NCBI RefSeq assembly: GCF_014639255.1
Contig: NZ_BMFV01000026.1
Location: 1-64,000 of the forward strand
DNA: 64,000 nt
Direction: 5' to 3'
Source of the DNA: Pullulanibacillus pueri
GTDB taxonomy: Bacteria; Bacillota; Bacilli; Bacillales; Sporolactobacillaceae
Positions 49,501 through 61,632 of the stretch are shown here, one piece after another. The notes below the pieces were generated by a model. The model did not search any database and was not told the DNA's origin. It saw nothing but the letters and a program-made list of their open reading frames with translations. The position numbers were made by a program, and so were the translations under genes. How positions within the stretch are numbered: position 1 is the first letter of the stretch; the number at the start of each line of letters is the position of its first letter.

Positions 49501-49912
49501 TCGTTATCCCTCCTTCCTTTTCATGGAAGACAAACATTTTGTCCATTAACTGTTGAATCCTTTCCATATTTCCCCTGAAATAATGATAACCAATAAGCGC
49601 TTCGAATGCTGTCCCATATCTGTACGTTTGAACATCTGTATTTTTGGGTTTAGTATTTGATTTTGCGTTCCGTCCCCGGCTGATAATTTTCATCTCTTCC
49701 TCTGATAATCCCTCATTTTCCATAAGGTGGAACAGGAAGCTGGCTTGTGCTTTTGCCGAAACATATTGAATCGCATGTTTGTGAAGACGATTAGGTTTCA
49801 GAAGTCCCTCATCAATCAAATGCTCACGAACATGGAGGTCGATAACAGCATCTCCCATATAAGCCAGCGTTAGTCCATTCATTTGAAGGAGCTCCTCATT
49901 CGTTTTCATCAT
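49493..49912 (-). CDS. mrnC: Mini-ribonuclease III MrnC
   Basis: A 139-aa RNase III catalytic domain without a dsRNA-binding domain: [19 protein letters not shown] and [13 protein letters not shown]. It matures 23S rRNA ends in B. subtilis. It overlaps cysS by 17 bp. Confidence 0.95.
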   Translation of the reverse strand: MMKTNEELLQMNGLTLAYMGDAVIDLHVREHLIDEGLLKPNRLHKHAIQYVSAKAQASFLFHLMENEGLSEEEMKIISRGRNAKSNTKPKNTDVQTYRYGTAFEALIGYHYFRGNMERIQQLMDKMFVFHEKEGGITNG

Positions 49913-51326
49913 TTGAAACGGCCCTTTTCCACCGAATACCTTGTGGCGTATCCTCTAATATAATTCCTTTTAATTTCAATTCATCACGAATGCTATCAGC
50001 TAATGCAAAATCACGTTGCTTTCTAGCCTCTTCACGTTTGGCAATCAAGTCTTCGATCTCTTTATCCAACAGCACTTCCTGTTTTAATTCAAAGCCTAGC
50101 ACACCTGTGAGCTCATCAAATAATTCTATAAAATGTGTTAATAAGAGACGAGAAGAATTTTCAGCCTGCAACACCTTGTTCGCTTCTTTCGCAGCATCAA
50201 AGAGCACGGAAATGGCATTCGCTGTATTAAAGTCATCATCCATCTCTTGAACAAAACGTGTCTTGAGTTCGGAAAGCTTTTCTTGATACTGAGTGGTTAG
50301 AGTTTCTTCCAATAGATCGGCACTTACTTCAAGGCGATGTTGTAAATTATTATAAGTGGTCCTTAGACGATCAAAGGACTGTTCAGCGCCTTTTAATAAC
50401 TCATCACTAAAATTAATTGGATGTCTATAATGAACAGATTGTATGAAAAAGCGAATCACATTGGGGTCATATTGTTTAATGAGATCATGAACTAAAACAA
50501 CATTTCCAATGGACTTAGACATTTTTTCATTATTAATTCTAATATAACCATTATGCAGCCAATAATTAGCCATGGTCTCGTCATGAAGCGATTCTGACTG
50601 CGCAATTTCATTCTCATGGTGAGGAAATGAAAGGTCTTGCCCACCCGCATGAATATCTATTGTATTACCCAGATATTTTTCGACCATTGCTGAGCATTCA
50701 ATATGCCAACCAGGTCTACCTTCGCCCCATGGACTTTCCCATTTAATTTCCCCTGGTTTTGCTTGCTTCCAAAGTGTAAAATCTAATGGATCCTCTTTTT
50801 GTTCCCCCACATCAATCCTTGCACCCACTTTTAATTCATCGATCGATTGGTGTGAGAGCTTCCCGTAGCCCTTAAAATGCTTGGTTCTAAAATACACATC
50901 GCCACCTGACTCATAGGCAAACCCTTTATCTACAAGCTTCTTAATAAAATCAATGATTTCATCCATCGTTTCAGTCGCCCGAGGATGAATATCTGCCGCT
51001 TGTACATTTAAGGCTCCAACATCTTCTTTATAAGCACGAATAAAACGTTCTGCAATCTCTATGACGCTTTCCCCACGTTCTTTTGAAGCATTAATTAAGC
51101 GGTCATCAACATCCGTAAAGTTAGACACATAAAGAACGTCATAACCAAGATACTCTAAATAACGACGGACTGTATCAAAAGCGATGGCGGGTCGGGCATT
51201 CCCGATATGGATATAATTGTAAACTGTTGGACCGCAGACATACATCTTTACTTTCCCATCTTCTAATGGTTTAAAAACCTCTTTTTTTCGAGTCAGCGAA
51301 TTATATACTTTAAGCACGATTGACAT
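49896..51326 (-). CDS. cysS: Cysteine-tRNA ligase
   Basis: A 476-aa class I synthetase. The first zinc cysteine and signature are in [16 protein letters not shown] (HIGN), a further zinc site is in GWHIECSAM, and KMSKS is in [11 protein letters not shown] chose the ATG at 51326 over the adjacent GTG. It overlaps cysE by 17 bp and is controlled with it by the cysteine T-box upstream. Confidence 0.96.
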   Translation of the reverse strand: MSIVLKVYNSLTRKKEVFKPLEDGKVKMYVCGPTVYNYIHIGNARPAIAFDTVRRYLEYLGYDVLYVSNFTDVDDRLINASKERGESVIEIAERFIRAYKEDVGALNVQAADIHPRATETMDEIIDFIKKLVDKGFAYESGGDVYFRTKHFKGYGKLSHQSIDELKVGARIDVGEQKEDPLDFTLWKQAKPGEIKWESPWGEGRPGWHIECSAMVEKYLGNTIDIHAGGQDLSFPHHENEIAQSESLHDETMANYWLHNGYIRINNEKMSKSIGNVVLVHDLIKQYDPNVIRFFIQSVHYRHPINFSDELLKGAEQSFDRLRTTYNNLQHRLEVSADLLEETLTTQYQEKLSELKTRFVQEMDDDFNTANAISVLFDAAKEANKVLQAENSSRLLLTHFIELFDELTGVLGFELKQEVLLDKEIEDLIAKREEARKQRDFALADSIRDELKLKGIILEDTPQGIRWKRAVSNDENE

Positions 51327-51966
51327 CACGACCTCTCTTTAAACTTTCAATCTCTTCTCTGAGCTTTTGAACTTCAATTTCCAACTGACAGCATTTATCA
51401 TTAATAGGGTCGGGTAAATCCCTATGATTTAAATCTCTTTTTACAGGTAATCCATTTTGTCTGACAACTTGGCCTGGAATCCCAACAACCGTCGAGTTTG
51501 CGGGGACATTTTTTAGAACAACCGACCCTGCACCTACTTTTACATTGTCCCCAAGTGTAATGGAGCCCAGTACCTTTGCTCCCGAAGCCACCAGAACATT
51601 ATTACCCAGCGTCGGATGCCTCTTCCCCTTTTCTTTGCCGGTTCCACCGAGTGTCACCCCTTGGAACAGCGTCACATCATCGCCAATTTCACACGTCTCA
51701 CCAATCACCACACCCATCCCGTGATCGATAAAAAAGCGGCGGCCAATTTTTGCTCCAGGGTGGATTTCAATACCTGTAAAAAAGCGACTAATTTGTGAGA
51801 TCACTCGAGCAATAAATAAAGCTCTTTTGTTATAAAACCAATGGGCTAATCGATGCGCCCAAATAGCATGTAAACCTGAATACGTTAAAATAATTTCTAA
51901 AGCATTTCGAGCAGCAGGATCCTGATCATAAACGACAGCCAGATCCTCCCTCAAACGTTTAAACAT
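51310..51966 (-). CDS. cysE: Serine O-acetyltransferase
   Basis: A 218-aa enzyme that makes O-acetylserine for cysteine synthesis. N-terminal helices ([28 protein letters not shown]) are followed by the left-handed beta-helix repeats ([30 protein letters not shown]). The ATG at 51966 lies 11 bp after GGAGG; an earlier ATG (51984) precedes that site. Confidence 0.95.
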   Translation of the reverse strand: MFKRLREDLAVVYDQDPAARNALEIILTYSGLHAIWAHRLAHWFYNKRALFIARVISQISRFFTGIEIHPGAKIGRRFFIDHGMGVVIGETCEIGDDVTLFQGVTLGGTGKEKGKRHPTLGNNVLVASGAKVLGSITLGDNVKVGAGSVVLKNVPANSTVVGIPGQVVRQNGLPVKRDLNHRDLPDPINDKCCQLEIEVQKLREEIESLKRGRDVNRA

Positions 51967-52108
51967 GCGGAAGACGACCTCCATTCCTGAATCCCCTTAA
52001 TGCACGGGGATTTTTTAAGTTCTTACACCCGGTCCTCATTAATGAAGACAAGTTTTTTTCCGTTCTCTTTATGGCTTCGATGACTTATCCTTTCTTATTT
52101 CGAAATAA

Positions 52109-52335
52109 AAAAGCATCTCGTGTCATATGACAGAGACGCTTCCGCGCGGTTCCACTCTGCTTAGGACTTTGACGATCCTCAGCTCACTCGGATAACGGCC
52201 GACAACCGCTCTTACCTACTTTCATTCAATAAGAGGCTCAAGGGTGCATTTCAGAGCTGTTATTCGGAATCACTCTCAGCCAAGGTCATTCTCTCTGTAA
52301 CGAACGGGCAGCTCTTACTTCTCCCTATCAACGCA
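52109..52335 (-). promoter_or_regulatory. Cysteine T-box riboswitch of cysE-cysS
   Basis: The minus strand holds the T-box core GTGGAACCGCGCGG (near 52154), the stem I motif GCTGAGAG and a specifier-loop GAAATGCACCC with UGC, a cysteine codon. The terminator hairpin AAGCGTCTC...GAGATGCTT followed by TTTTTTA is at 52109-52141. Uncharged tRNA-Cys would switch it to antitermination. It occupies the 382-bp gltX-cysE gap; 51967-52108 shows nothing further. Confidence 0.93.
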
Positions 52336-52348
52336 ATAGCATTATATA

Positions 52349-53815
52349 TTATTTAAGGATCTCCAACGCTTGTTGAAGTCTCTCTAAAACTGTTTCCTTA
52401 CCTAACAAGGCTAAAGACTTTGGTAATTCAGGACCATGCGTCACTCCAGTTGTGGCTACCCTTATAGGCATAAATAGATTTTTCCCTTTTTGCCCCGTCG
52501 CCTTCTGGGTGGCCTTTATTGTTGGCTTGATATTGGCTTCTTCCCAGTCTTCAATGTTCTCTAAAGCATTATGAAAAGCTTTCAACACTTCCGGGACCTG
52601 TTCACCATTCAGAATAGCCATAGCCTCTTCATTATAAGTAATTTGCTTAACAAAAAACAACTCTGTAAGCTCAACAATCTCCGCTCCATATTGCAACTGC
52701 TCTTTATAAAGAGAGATCAGTTCTTCTGCCCAATGCCTCTGTTCATCACCCATAGCCTCGGGTAGCTTTCCCGCTTTAATAAGATGAGGAAGCGCAAGGT
52801 CTACAACATCCTGTAAGTCAGCTTTTTTGATATATTGATTATTCATCCAAGCCAATTTTTTAGTATCAAAAACAGCTGGAGAAGTGCTTAAACGTTCAGG
52901 GTCAAAAATTTTAATAAACTCTTCCCGACTAAACAACTCCTCTTCACCTTTAGGTGACCAACCTAATAGCGTAATAAAGTTGAATAAAGCTTCAGGAAGA
53001 TACCCTAATTCATCGTACTGTGACATGAACTGCACAACCGACTCATCACGTTTACTTAATTTTTTACGATTTTCACCTACAATTAAGGTCATGTGAGCAA
53101 ACGTTGGCGCTTCCCACCCAAAGGTTTCATAAATCATCAATTGCTTAGGTGTATTAGATATATGCTCTTCACCACGTAGAACGTGACTAATTTTCATTAA
53201 GTAATCATCTACAGCAACGGCAAAGTTATAGGTTGGAATCCCATTTTTCTTGACGATAACAAAATCCCCGATACCGTCTGATTCAAAGGATACTTGTCCC
53301 TTAACAATATCGTTAAACGTATAAGTTTTCCCTGCTGGAACTGCAAAGCGAATACTTGGTTCTCTTCCCTCTGCTTCGAACTGTTGGCGCTGTTCTTCAG
53401 TAAGGTGACGACAACGTCCCGAGTATCTCGGCGCCTCACCTCTTGCTAATTGATCCTCGCGGCTTTTTTCAAGCTCTTCTTCCGTACAATAACACTTATA
53501 GACAAGTCCCTTATCCAAAAGTTCTTGCCAATATTTTTTGTAAATATCGAGTCGTTCCGTTTGCTTATAAGGACCGTATTCACCACCAACATCAACACTT
53601 TCATCCCAATCGATCCCAAGCCATTTCAAATATTTAAGCTGACTTTCCTCGCCACCTTCAACATTCCGATTAATATCCGTATCTTCAATACGAATAATAA
53701 GCTTGCCGTCAAAATGTCTGGCAAATAAATAATTAAACAACGCCGTTCTAGCATTTCCAATATGTAAATGTCCTGTTGGACTCGGTGCATATCGTACTCG
53801 CACATTCTTAGTCAT
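52349..53815 (-). CDS. gltX: Glutamate-tRNA ligase
   Basis: A 488-aa class I synthetase: HIGH-type [19 protein letters not shown] (about 12-30), the CYCTEE region near 109 and the KMSKS-type KKLSKRDES. In Bacilli this enzyme usually also charges tRNA-Gln with Glu for the GatCAB route. Place between ispF and cysE is standard. Confidence 0.96.
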   Translation of the reverse strand: MTKNVRVRYAPSPTGHLHIGNARTALFNYLFARHFDGKLIIRIEDTDINRNVEGGEESQLKYLKWLGIDWDESVDVGGEYGPYKQTERLDIYKKYWQELLDKGLVYKCYCTEEELEKSREDQLARGEAPRYSGRCRHLTEEQRQQFEAEGREPSIRFAVPAGKTYTFNDIVKGQVSFESDGIGDFVIVKKNGIPTYNFAVAVDDYLMKISHVLRGEEHISNTPKQLMIYETFGWEAPTFAHMTLIVGENRKKLSKRDESVVQFMSQYDELGYLPEALFNFITLLGWSPKGEEELFSREEFIKIFDPERLSTSPAVFDTKKLAWMNNQYIKKADLQDVVDLALPHLIKAGKLPEAMGDEQRHWAEELISLYKEQLQYGAEIVELTELFFVKQITYNEEAMAILNGEQVPEVLKAFHNALENIEDWEEANIKPTIKATQKATGQKGKNLFMPIRVATTGVTHGPELPKSLALLGKETVLERLQQALEILK

Positions 53816-53887
53816 ATTCCCACAGACCTTCCTTAAACGAAGTAAACTTACCTTTTAATCTTATATATTTTAGCACGCAAAGAATGA

Positions 53888-54355
53888 CTATACAATCAAA
53901 CAAACAGCTTGTGCAGCAATTCCTTCCTCACGACCAGTAAAGCCTAATTTTTCTGTTGTAGTTGCTTTTATATTGATTTGACTCACATCGGTTTCCAGAA
54001 GCTCCGCAACAACCCGCCTCATCTGCTCTATATAAGGTGCCATCTTCGGCCGTTGAGCAATAATCACAGCATCTATATTCCCTAATTTAAACCCCATGGT
54101 CGTTACTTTTGACCAAACGTCTTTAAGGAGCAGCTTAGAATCAGCATCTTTATACTTGGGATCGTCATCTGGAAAGTGATGACCAATATCCCCTGCAGCA
54201 ATCGCCCCAAGTAAAGCATCCGTTATCGCATGGAGTAAAACATCGGCATCAGAGTGCCCTTCCAGTCCTTTATCATGAGGGATAGTAACCCCCCCAACGA
54301 TGAGTGGACGCCCCTCCTGAAATCGGTGTACGTCATAACCTTGTCCAATTCGCAT
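53888..54355 (-). CDS. ispF: 2-C-methyl-D-erythritol 2,4-cyclodiphosphate synthase
   Basis: A 155-aa trimeric enzyme of the MEP isoprenoid pathway. Metal ligands are visible in GYDVHRF (Asp8, His10) and [10 protein letters not shown] (His42 region). It follows ispD by 2 bp. Confidence 0.97.
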   Translation of the reverse strand: MRIGQGYDVHRFQEGRPLIVGGVTIPHDKGLEGHSDADVLLHAITDALLGAIAAGDIGHHFPDDDPKYKDADSKLLLKDVWSKVTTMGFKLGNIDAVIIAQRPKMAPYIEQMRRVVAELLETDVSQINIKATTTEKLGFTGREEGIAAQAVCLIV

Positions 54356-54357
54356 CT

Positions 54358-55041
54358 TTAAGTCTCTCTCCCTGTTATGAAATGTTCTGCTACCACAAGA
54401 TCCTCTGGTGTTGTCACCTTTATGTTGCGATAATCACCATGAACAATCGTCACAGCTTGTCCTAACGCTTCAAGTAAAGACGCATCGTCAGTCCCCTTGA
54501 CACCGGACAAAACAGCTTTTTCATGGGCAGCTTTAATTGTTGACAATTTGAACCCTTGAGGAGTCTGCGCTGCCCAAAGTGCCTCTCTATCTATCGTCTC
54601 AACAATCTTTTTATTATATGCCTTTTTAATCGTATCCTTCAATGGAACTGCTAAAATAGCCGCACCTGTTTTTTCTGTTTCCATAACTAATTGATGGACA
54701 AGCTTAATGTCGACCAATGGTCTTGCTCCATCATGAATAAGGACAATCTCATCACCCTTTAATGAATCGAGACCTTTCTTCACGCTCTCTTGTCGATCAC
54801 TGCCTCCTGCAACGAGAGCTTCTATTTTACAAAAACCTTCTTTTTTAATGATCTCATTAAAAATCTGAAACTCATCAGGTTTACCTGCGAGGATGATTTT
54901 TGAACACCATGCATCCTCTTCGAATAATTTCAATGTATGAGCAATCAATGGCTTACCCATGAGATCAAGAAATAACTTATTTTGATTCGCTTTCATTCGG
55001 GTACCACTACCCGCCGCCGGAATAACCACACTATACTTCAC
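54358..55041 (-). CDS. ispD: 2-C-methyl-D-erythritol 4-phosphate cytidylyltransferase
   Basis: A 227-aa nucleotidyltransferase: [29 protein letters not shown] (P-loop-like CTP site), [11 protein letters not shown] and [11 protein letters not shown]. It makes CDP-methylerythritol. A terminator 60 bp upstream separates it from yacL. Confidence 0.97.
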   Translation of the reverse strand: MKYSVVIPAAGSGTRMKANQNKLFLDLMGKPLIAHTLKLFEEDAWCSKIILAGKPDEFQIFNEIIKKEGFCKIEALVAGGSDRQESVKKGLDSLKGDEIVLIHDGARPLVDIKLVHQLVMETEKTGAAILAVPLKDTIKKAYNKKIVETIDREALWAAQTPQGFKLSTIKAAHEKAVLSGVKGTDDASLLEALGQAVTIVHGDYRNIKVTTPEDLVVAEHFITGRET

Positions 55042-55103
55042 TACGCGACCCTCAATTTTTTGATATTTTATAACGCATGAACATTTTCATTATGAAAGTA
55101 GAA

Positions 55104-55145
55104 AAAGATGATAGCTGTATTACAACCTTACAGCAGATCATCTTT
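55104..55145 (-). terminator. Terminator after yacL
   Basis: AAAGATGAT..GCTGT and ACAGC.ATCATCTTT pair with a small bulge and are followed on the minus strand by TTTTTCTAC. It lies 120 bp past the yacL stop. Confidence 0.75.
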
Positions 55146-55266
55146 ATTTTACACTATAAGAAAAACACGTGCTGATGGAACAGTTTAAAAAGGGAGTGAA
55201 GTAAGGAAGTTTGGGTTAAACCGTTACCCTCACAAGCCAAGCCCCTCTCTGTTTTCATATGGCAGT

Positions 55267-56364
55267 TTAGAGGGCTTGTTCTAAGAGCTTGGGTTTAGCA
55301 AAAATCATCCGACCAGCGGAAGTTTGTAAAACACTTGTGACAATCACATCGATGGTCTTCCCAATTTGGGACCGACCTTCTTCAACGACAATCATCGTCC
55401 CATCGTCTAAATAGCCAACTCCTTGATTCTGTTCTTTACCATCTTTAATGACTTGCACCTTCAGCTCTTCTCCTGGAAGAACAATGGGTTTAACCGCATT
55501 GGCTAAATCATTAATATTGAGTACAGAAACCCCCTGTAACTCACACACTTTATTCAGGTTAAAGTCATTGGTCACGACAACACCTGAAACAAGCTTAGCT
55601 AATTGCACAAGTTTACTATCCACTTCGGCTATATCTTCAAAATTACCTTCATATATCTCAACTTTAATTGCAAGTTCTTTTTGTATTTTATTAAGGATAT
55701 CAAGTCCTCGACGCCCTCGATTCCTCTTCAAAACATCCGATGAGTCAGCAATGTGTTGGAGTTCCTCCAAAACAAAGCGTGGAATCACCAAAACGCCTTC
55801 CAAAAATCCCGTTTGACAGATATCAGAAATACGCCCATCTATAATCACACTTGTATCTAATATCTTTAACCTTTTATTAAGGCCATCTACTTCATCACTA
55901 TCCTTTTTCTTATCTTTGGCCTTCGAAGAGATATGGAAAAGATTTATGAGTTCATCCCTTTTCTTAAATCCCACTTGAAATCCAAAGTAACCAAGAAAAA
56001 TATAAACAAAAATAGGTATGACTGTATTGATAGCTACTATATTTTCAAAATTATTTAAGACACCTTGAATAAGATAAGCAACAATAAGTCCAACAATTAA
56101 ACCTAACGTGCCAAATAATACATCTGTTACAGGTGCTTTTATTACTTTTTCTTCAAAAACTTTAATGGCTTCTACCAGCGAATCTACAAATAATAGACTT
56201 AAAAGGAAAACTATGATAGCGCCAATAAGGGCACCCACATACGGCTTGGTTAACCACCCTAAGTTATCTCCAAGATTTATAACGTCAAACAACTTATTGA
56301 TATACACATATCCTAATGTACCGCCTATAATGATGAAAAATAACTGGATCATACGCTTCATCAT
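55267..56364 (-). CDS. yacL: PIN/TRAM domain membrane protein YacL
   Basis: A 365-aa protein with four N-terminal membrane spans (about 5-135), then a PIN domain ([14 protein letters not shown] at about 172, acidic site also in [11 protein letters not shown]) and a C-terminal TRAM domain. Nuclease function is inferred from the fold. Place after disA matches B. subtilis. Confidence 0.92.
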   Translation of the reverse strand: MMKRMIQLFFIIIGGTLGYVYINKLFDVINLGDNLGWLTKPYVGALIGAIIVFLLSLLFVDSLVEAIKVFEEKVIKAPVTDVLFGTLGLIVGLIVAYLIQGVLNNFENIVAINTVIPIFVYIFLGYFGFQVGFKKRDELINLFHISSKAKDKKKDSDEVDGLNKRLKILDTSVIIDGRISDICQTGFLEGVLVIPRFVLEELQHIADSSDVLKRNRGRRGLDILNKIQKELAIKVEIYEGNFEDIAEVDSKLVQLAKLVSGVVVTNDFNLNKVCELQGVSVLNINDLANAVKPIVLPGEELKVQVIKDGKEQNQGVGYLDDGTMIVVEEGRSQIGKTIDVIVTSVLQTSAGRMIFAKPKLLEQAL

Positions 56365-56536
56365 TTTCTGTCACCTCCTTTTATTCATTATAGACAGAAT
56401 CTTAAATTTGAAACTTAATATCTTCAATTTCACAAATTTTTTATAAAAAGGGTGTGTTAATAAGACTTTTTCTAAGAACTACTAATACAATTTTAAACTA
56501 TCATAGGCCGTTGTCCATAGTCAATAGTAACTAAAT

Positions 56537-56566
56537 ATCGTACGACAAAATATATAGCATTGTCAA
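56537..56566 (-). promoter_or_regulatory. Sigma-A promoter of yacL
   Basis: The minus strand has -35 TTGACA (56561-56566), 18 bp and -10 TACGAT (56537-56542), directly after the disA stop. It gives a leader of about 170 bases. Confidence 0.6.
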
Positions 56567-56569
56567 ACA

Positions 56570-57640
56570 TTATACAATTCTATCGATAAATAATTGCTGT
56601 TGAATTCTCTCTAACCCCTCTTTCACACTCATTGCTCGCTTCGTCCCGATCCCTTCGACCTCATCCAGTTCTTCAATGGTTGCCCTCATAATATCATTCA
56701 GTGATTTAAAGCTCTCCACTAAATTTTCAATGATAGAATGGGGTAAGCGTGGGATTCTACCTAACAGCCTGAACCCCCTAGGATGAACAACGGTTTCGGA
56801 AAGATCATCATGAGAAAGGTGACCAAAAAGCTTAACAACAATAGATTCATTTAATAAATCACTATTATTTAATTTACGTAATTCATCTAAAATTGGTTTC
56901 GGATTTTCTTCGTTAATATTTGCATAATCTTTTATTAGAAGCAGAGCTTCTTCCTCAACGTTTTCTACGAGTTCTGTAAGCTGCATATTAATCAGTCGAC
57001 CCTCAGTGCCTAACTCATAAACATAATGCATGATTTCATCTCTAATTCTAAGGACCATAATAATGCGGTGCATGACCTGACAAATCTCTTGAAAGGTGAC
57101 CAACCCCTCAAATTCTAAAGCCCCTAAATTCACGAGGCCCTTATTCATCGAATTTCGATATTTTTCCATGGTTTGCAGCGCTTGATTTGCCTTTGTTAAT
57201 ATGACACCAATATCTCTAAGTGAATAGCGAATCGACCCTTTATAAAGGGTCACAACACTTCTGCGTTGTGACACGGAAATGACCAGTTTTCCTGTCTGCT
57301 TAGCGACCCGCTCCGCTGTTCGGTGCCTGATCCCTGTCTCATTGGATGGAATCGAAGAATCTGGAACGAGCTGCGTATTGGCATAGAGAATGTCCTTCCC
57401 ATCATCACTAAGAATAATGGCACCATCCATTTTTGCGAGTTCATAAAGATTGGCCGGAGTCAGGGGGCTATTAATAAGAAAACCGCCTTCCACAAGCTTC
57501 TCAACCTTTTCGTCAAAACCTATAACAATTAATCCACCTGTCTTTGCCCTTAAGACATTATCTATCCCTTCTCTAAGTCGGGTGCCAGGGGCGATATAAT
57601 TAAGTATTTGATTGATGGTGTCTAGCTTTTGTTGACTCAC
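56570..57640 (-). CDS. disA: DNA integrity scanning protein DisA, diadenylate cyclase
   Basis: A 356-aa enzyme that makes c-di-AMP and reports DNA damage at sporulation. The cyclase domain has MDGAIIL and [15 protein letters not shown]; a linker and C-terminal helix-hairpin-helix ([17 protein letters not shown]) bind branched DNA. The GTG at 57640 follows AGGAGGG by 7 bp. It overlaps radA by 41 bp. Confidence 0.96.
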   Translation of the reverse strand: MSQQKLDTINQILNYIAPGTRLREGIDNVLRAKTGGLIVIGFDEKVEKLVEGGFLINSPLTPANLYELAKMDGAIILSDDGKDILYANTQLVPDSSIPSNETGIRHRTAERVAKQTGKLVISVSQRRSVVTLYKGSIRYSLRDIGVILTKANQALQTMEKYRNSMNKGLVNLGALEFEGLVTFQEICQVMHRIIMVLRIRDEIMHYVYELGTEGRLINMQLTELVENVEEEALLLIKDYANINEENPKPILDELRKLNNSDLLNESIVVKLFGHLSHDDLSETVVHPRGFRLLGRIPRLPHSIIENLVESFKSLNDIMRATIEELDEVEGIGTKRAMSVKEGLERIQQQLFIDRIV

Positions 57641-59015
57641 TCGGGTGCCCTCCTAATACAGTTTCCATTGCCTCTTTGACTGTAGAAACACCAATAACTT
57701 GGATGCCGTCAGGAAATGTCCATCCCCCTACGTTTTGTGAAGGAATGATTGCACGAGTAAATCCCATTTTCTGTGCCTCAATGACACGTTGCTCTATTCT
57801 CGATACGCGCCTTACCTCACCCGTGAGTCCTACCTCTCCTATAACAACATCAGTTGGTAAGCTAGCTTGATCCCTAAAGCTTGATGCAATACTCAAAGCG
57901 ACCGCTAAATCAACAGCCGGTTCATCAAGCCTCACACCGCCGGCCACATTGACATATGCATCATGATTTTGTAAAAGTAATCCTACACGTTTTTCAAGAA
58001 CTGCCATTAAAAGCGAAATCCTATTGTGGTCAATGCCTGTAGCCATTCGCCGGGGATTCCCAAAACTAGAGGGCGTAACAAGGGCCTGAATCTCAACAAG
58101 CACTGTGCGAGTTCCTTCTAACGAGGCAACCACAGAGGATCCAGCTGTTCCTTCTGTTCGTTCTTGTAAAAAGATCTCAGAAGGATTTACCACCTCTGTT
58201 AGACCGGTTTCCTTCATTTCGAATACACCTATTTCATTCGTTGATCCAAAACGGTTTTTAACCGCACGCAAAATGCGATAGGTATGATGACGTTCTCCTT
58301 CAAAATAAAGTACCGCATCAACCATATGTTCTAACATTCTTGGACCAGCAATAGCGCCGTCCTTTGTGACATGACCAATCACAAAGGTGGCTACCCCCTT
58401 GGTTTTAGCTATTCTCATCAATTGACCCGTACACTCTCTTACTTGAGATACACTCCCAGGTGCAGAAGCAATATCTCGATTATATATGGTTTGAATTGAG
58501 TCAATCACTAGAAAATCGGGATCAAGCTCCTCAATACGGTTCTCTATTTCATGTATATCCGTTTCAGCAAGAACATATAATTTGTCCGATTGAATTCCTA
58601 ATCTTTCTGCTCGCATTTTCGTCTGTTTGACGGACTCCTCTCCAGAAACATAGAGAACCGAAAAATCACCGTCCGCCAATTGATCAGAAGTCTGGAGCAA
58701 GATTGTAGATTTTCCTATGCCCGGATCCCCACCTACTAATATCAATGAGCCTGGAACAACCCCACCACCAAGTACTCGATTAAACTCTGCCATCCTCGTT
58801 TGCACTCTTTTTTCACTTGATCGTTCAATCTTACTGATAGAAATTGGTTTATTGCTGGTGCGCACTCCCCCTGTGTGACCAGCATGACGATCCGTTTTAT
58901 GAACCTTTTCCTCTACCATCGTATTCCATTGCTGACATCCAGGGCATTTCCCCATCCACTTCGGGCTCTCATAGCCACATTCCTGACAAAAAAATACCGT
59001 TTTCACCTTCGCCAT
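57600..59015 (-). CDS. radA: DNA repair protein RadA
   Basis: A 471-aa RecA-like branch-migration helicase: zinc finger [18 protein letters not shown] (10-27), Walker [11 protein letters not shown], the RadA motif KNRFG and a C-terminal Lon-like domain. It follows clpC after a terminator-like stem; TTGTTC, 17 bp, TAAAGT upstream is a possible promoter. Confidence 0.96.
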   Translation of the reverse strand: MAKVKTVFFCQECGYESPKWMGKCPGCQQWNTMVEEKVHKTDRHAGHTGGVRTSNKPISISKIERSSEKRVQTRMAEFNRVLGGGVVPGSLILVGGDPGIGKSTILLQTSDQLADGDFSVLYVSGEESVKQTKMRAERLGIQSDKLYVLAETDIHEIENRIEELDPDFLVIDSIQTIYNRDIASAPGSVSQVRECTGQLMRIAKTKGVATFVIGHVTKDGAIAGPRMLEHMVDAVLYFEGERHHTYRILRAVKNRFGSTNEIGVFEMKETGLTEVVNPSEIFLQERTEGTAGSSVVASLEGTRTVLVEIQALVTPSSFGNPRRMATGIDHNRISLLMAVLEKRVGLLLQNHDAYVNVAGGVRLDEPAVDLAVALSIASSFRDQASLPTDVVIGEVGLTGEVRRVSRIEQRVIEAQKMGFTRAIIPSQNVGGWTFPDGIQVIGVSTVKEAMETVLGGHPSESTKARHHQSNT

Positions 59016-59148
59016 AAAATAATTCCCCTAACCTTCCTTACTTACTTTCTCAATGTAGTAGCATATAAAATCCAGCTTCTCGTAACCTGCACTTTATGAA
59101 AGCCCATCCCTCACGAATGACTTTATATTGTCTTTAAATAGAGAACAA

Positions 59149-59170
59149 AGGCCAGGAATTCACCTGGCCT
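59149..59170 (-). terminator. Terminator between clpC and radA
   Basis: AGGCCAGG (59149-59156) pairs with CCTGGCCT (59163-59170) around 6 bases; the minus strand continues TTTGTTCTC. The short T-run suggests partial termination. Confidence 0.7.
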
Positions 59171-59175
59171 CTATG

Positions 59176-61617
59176 TTATGATCCGACTTGAATGCCTTGG
59201 TTATCAGTGACGACAAATTGGTCATCTTTATAGTCAATAACCACTTCGTTGCCCTTTTGAATATTGCCTTTAAGGAGCTCTTCGGAAAGTCTATCTTCTA
59301 TTCTTCGTTGAATGGCCCGTTTTATTGGACGTGCACCGTATTCAGGATCATATCCTTCTTCTGCAATTTTTGAGATCGCCGCCTCTGTTAAGTCCACAGT
59401 AATGCCCTGTTGATTAAGGCGTTCTTTTAATTCATTTGTTAATAACCTTACAATTTTTGATAAGTGTTCCTTCGATAATTCATGGAAGACGATCATCTCA
59501 TCAATTCGGTTTAAAAACTCAGGTCTGAAGGTTCTTTTGAGTTCTTCGAGTACCTTTGTTTTCATGTCATTATATCCTGAGCCTTCATCGACGGTAAAAC
59601 CGACATGTTTATTTTTCTTTAAGGTCTCAGCACCGACATTGGAGGTCATAATAATCGCTGTGTTTCTAAAATCAACGGTTCGACCTTTTGAATCCGTAAG
59701 GCGACCGTCATCTAGAACTTGTAGAAGGATGTTAAAGACATCCGGATGTGCTTTTTCTATTTCATCAAGAAGAATGACAGAGTAAGGTTTTTGTCTCACC
59801 TTTTCTGTAAGCTGACCGCCCTCATCATGACCCACATAGCCTGGAGGTGATCCTACTAAGCGAGACGTTGTATGTTTTTCCATGTACTCTGACATATCAA
59901 TTCGGATAATCGCATCCTCATCACCAAATAATGTTTCTGCTACAGCACGGGCAAGCTCTGTCTTACCTACCCCAGTCGGTCCCAAGAAAATAAAGGAGCC
60001 AATCGGCCTTTTCGGATCCTTCAGACCGGCACGTGCCCGGCGGACCGCTTGTGAAACGGCCTTAACAGCCTCATCTTGACCGATGACACGATTGTGGAGA
60101 ATTTCCTCCATCCGAAGCAAACGTGAGCTTTCTTCTTCTTCCAATCTGGAAACTGGAACCCCCGTCCAATTGGCCACAACAATCGCGATGTCATCTGGTG
60201 TGACTTCTGTGTTTTCTTGTCCTTGCTTTTGCTTCCATTCTTGTTGCGTTTGATCCAATTGTTCCTTCAATTTTTGTTCTGTATCTCGCAAGGAAGCTGC
60301 TTTTTCAAATTCTTGACTTTGAACCGCAGCATCTTTTTCCTTTTTCACTTCTTCAAGCTTTTGTTCAAGCTCTTTTAAGTTGGGTGGAGCCGTATATGAT
60401 CTTAACCGAACCTTTGAAGCTGCTTCATCAATCAAATCAATAGCTTTATCTGGTAAGAAGCGGTCAGAGATATAACGATCGGAAAGTTGAACGGCTGCCT
60501 CGATGGCTTCATCCGTAATTTTCACACGATGGTGAGCTTCATAACGATCACGCAGCCCTTTTAAAATTAAAGTAGATTCTTCTTTAGAAGGTTCTGCTAC
60601 TTTAATAGGCTGGAACCGACGTTCTAATGCGGCATCCTTTTCAATGTATTTACGGTATTCATCAAGCGTTGTTGCCCCAATACATTGCAATTCGCCACGG
60701 GCAAGCGATGGTTTTAAAATATTTGAAGCATCGATAGCACCTTCTGCACCACCTGCTCCAATTAGTGTATGAAGTTCATCAATAAATAAAATAATATTAC
60801 CAGCCTGACGGATTTCGTCCATGACTTTTTTAAGACGATCTTCAAATTCTCCACGATATTTTGTCCCAGCAACGACAGTCCCCATATCTAGAGTCATCAC
60901 ACGCTTATCACGAAGGATTTCGGGCACTTCATTATTAACAACTTGTTGTGCCAAACCTTCAGCAATCGCTGTTTTACCAACCCCAGGCTCACCAATAAGC
61001 ACAGGATTATTCTTAGTCCTACGACTTAATACTTCAATAACACGCTCAATTTCTTTACTACGCCCAATGACTGGATCCAAGCCACCCTCTTTTGCTTGGG
61101 TCGTGAGGTCACGGGCCAAACTATCTAACGTTGGTGTACTCGCGCCCGATCCACCTCGTCCAGATTGTGAAGAGGAAGATTCATGACTTCCAAGTAATTG
61201 TAAAACCTGTTGACGAGCTTTATTTAGACTTACACCTAAGTTATTGAGTACTCTAGCAGCTACCCCTTCTCCTTCACGAATAAGCCCTAGTAAGATATGC
61301 TCTGTTCCAACATAGGAATGGCCAATCTTTCTTGCCTCATCCATAGAGAGTTCAATTACGCGCTTGGCTCTGGGAGTATAATGCGGTGGTTGTTGGGTAT
61401 CGCTTCCCTTACCAATCAATGCTTCAACTTCTTTTTGTATCTTCTCAGGGTTTAAATTAAGGGCCTTCAATGCCTTTGCCGCAATGCCTTCTCCCTCACG
61501 AACAAGCCCTAGTAATATATGTTCCGTCCCTACATTATTGTGTCCTAAACGCATGGCCTCTTCCTGTGCAAGTGCTAATACTTTCTGTGCGCGTTCTGTA
61601 AAACGTCCAAACATCAT
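59176..61617 (-). CDS. clpC: ATP-dependent Clp protease ATP-binding subunit ClpC
   Basis: An 813-aa AAA+ unfoldase. It has two Clp-N repeats ([30 protein letters not shown] and its second copy), Walker A GEPGVGKT in the first ring, a UVR-like middle domain ([15 protein letters not shown]) and Walker A GPTGVGKT in the second. With ClpP it degrades phospho-arginine-tagged proteins and works with McsA/McsB. Confidence 0.97.
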   Translation of the reverse strand: MMFGRFTERAQKVLALAQEEAMRLGHNNVGTEHILLGLVREGEGIAAKALKALNLNPEKIQKEVEALIGKGSDTQQPPHYTPRAKRVIELSMDEARKIGHSYVGTEHILLGLIREGEGVAARVLNNLGVSLNKARQQVLQLLGSHESSSSQSGRGGSGASTPTLDSLARDLTTQAKEGGLDPVIGRSKEIERVIEVLSRRTKNNPVLIGEPGVGKTAIAEGLAQQVVNNEVPEILRDKRVMTLDMGTVVAGTKYRGEFEDRLKKVMDEIRQAGNIILFIDELHTLIGAGGAEGAIDASNILKPSLARGELQCIGATTLDEYRKYIEKDAALERRFQPIKVAEPSKEESTLILKGLRDRYEAHHRVKITDEAIEAAVQLSDRYISDRFLPDKAIDLIDEAASKVRLRSYTAPPNLKELEQKLEEVKKEKDAAVQSQEFEKAASLRDTEQKLKEQLDQTQQEWKQKQGQENTEVTPDDIAIVVANWTGVPVSRLEEEESSRLLRMEEILHNRVIGQDEAVKAVSQAVRRARAGLKDPKRPIGSFIFLGPTGVGKTELARAVAETLFGDEDAIIRIDMSEYMEKHTTSRLVGSPPGYVGHDEGGQLTEKVRQKPYSVILLDEIEKAHPDVFNILLQVLDDGRLTDSKGRTVDFRNTAIIMTSNVGAETLKKNKHVGFTVDEGSGYNDMKTKVLEELKRTFRPEFLNRIDEMIVFHELSKEHLSKIVRLLTNELKERLNQQGITVDLTEAAISKIAEEGYDPEYGARPIKRAIQRRIEDRLSEELLKGNIQKGNEVVIDYKDDQFVVTDNQGIQVGS

Positions 61618-61632
61618 CGTCTGTCGACCTCC

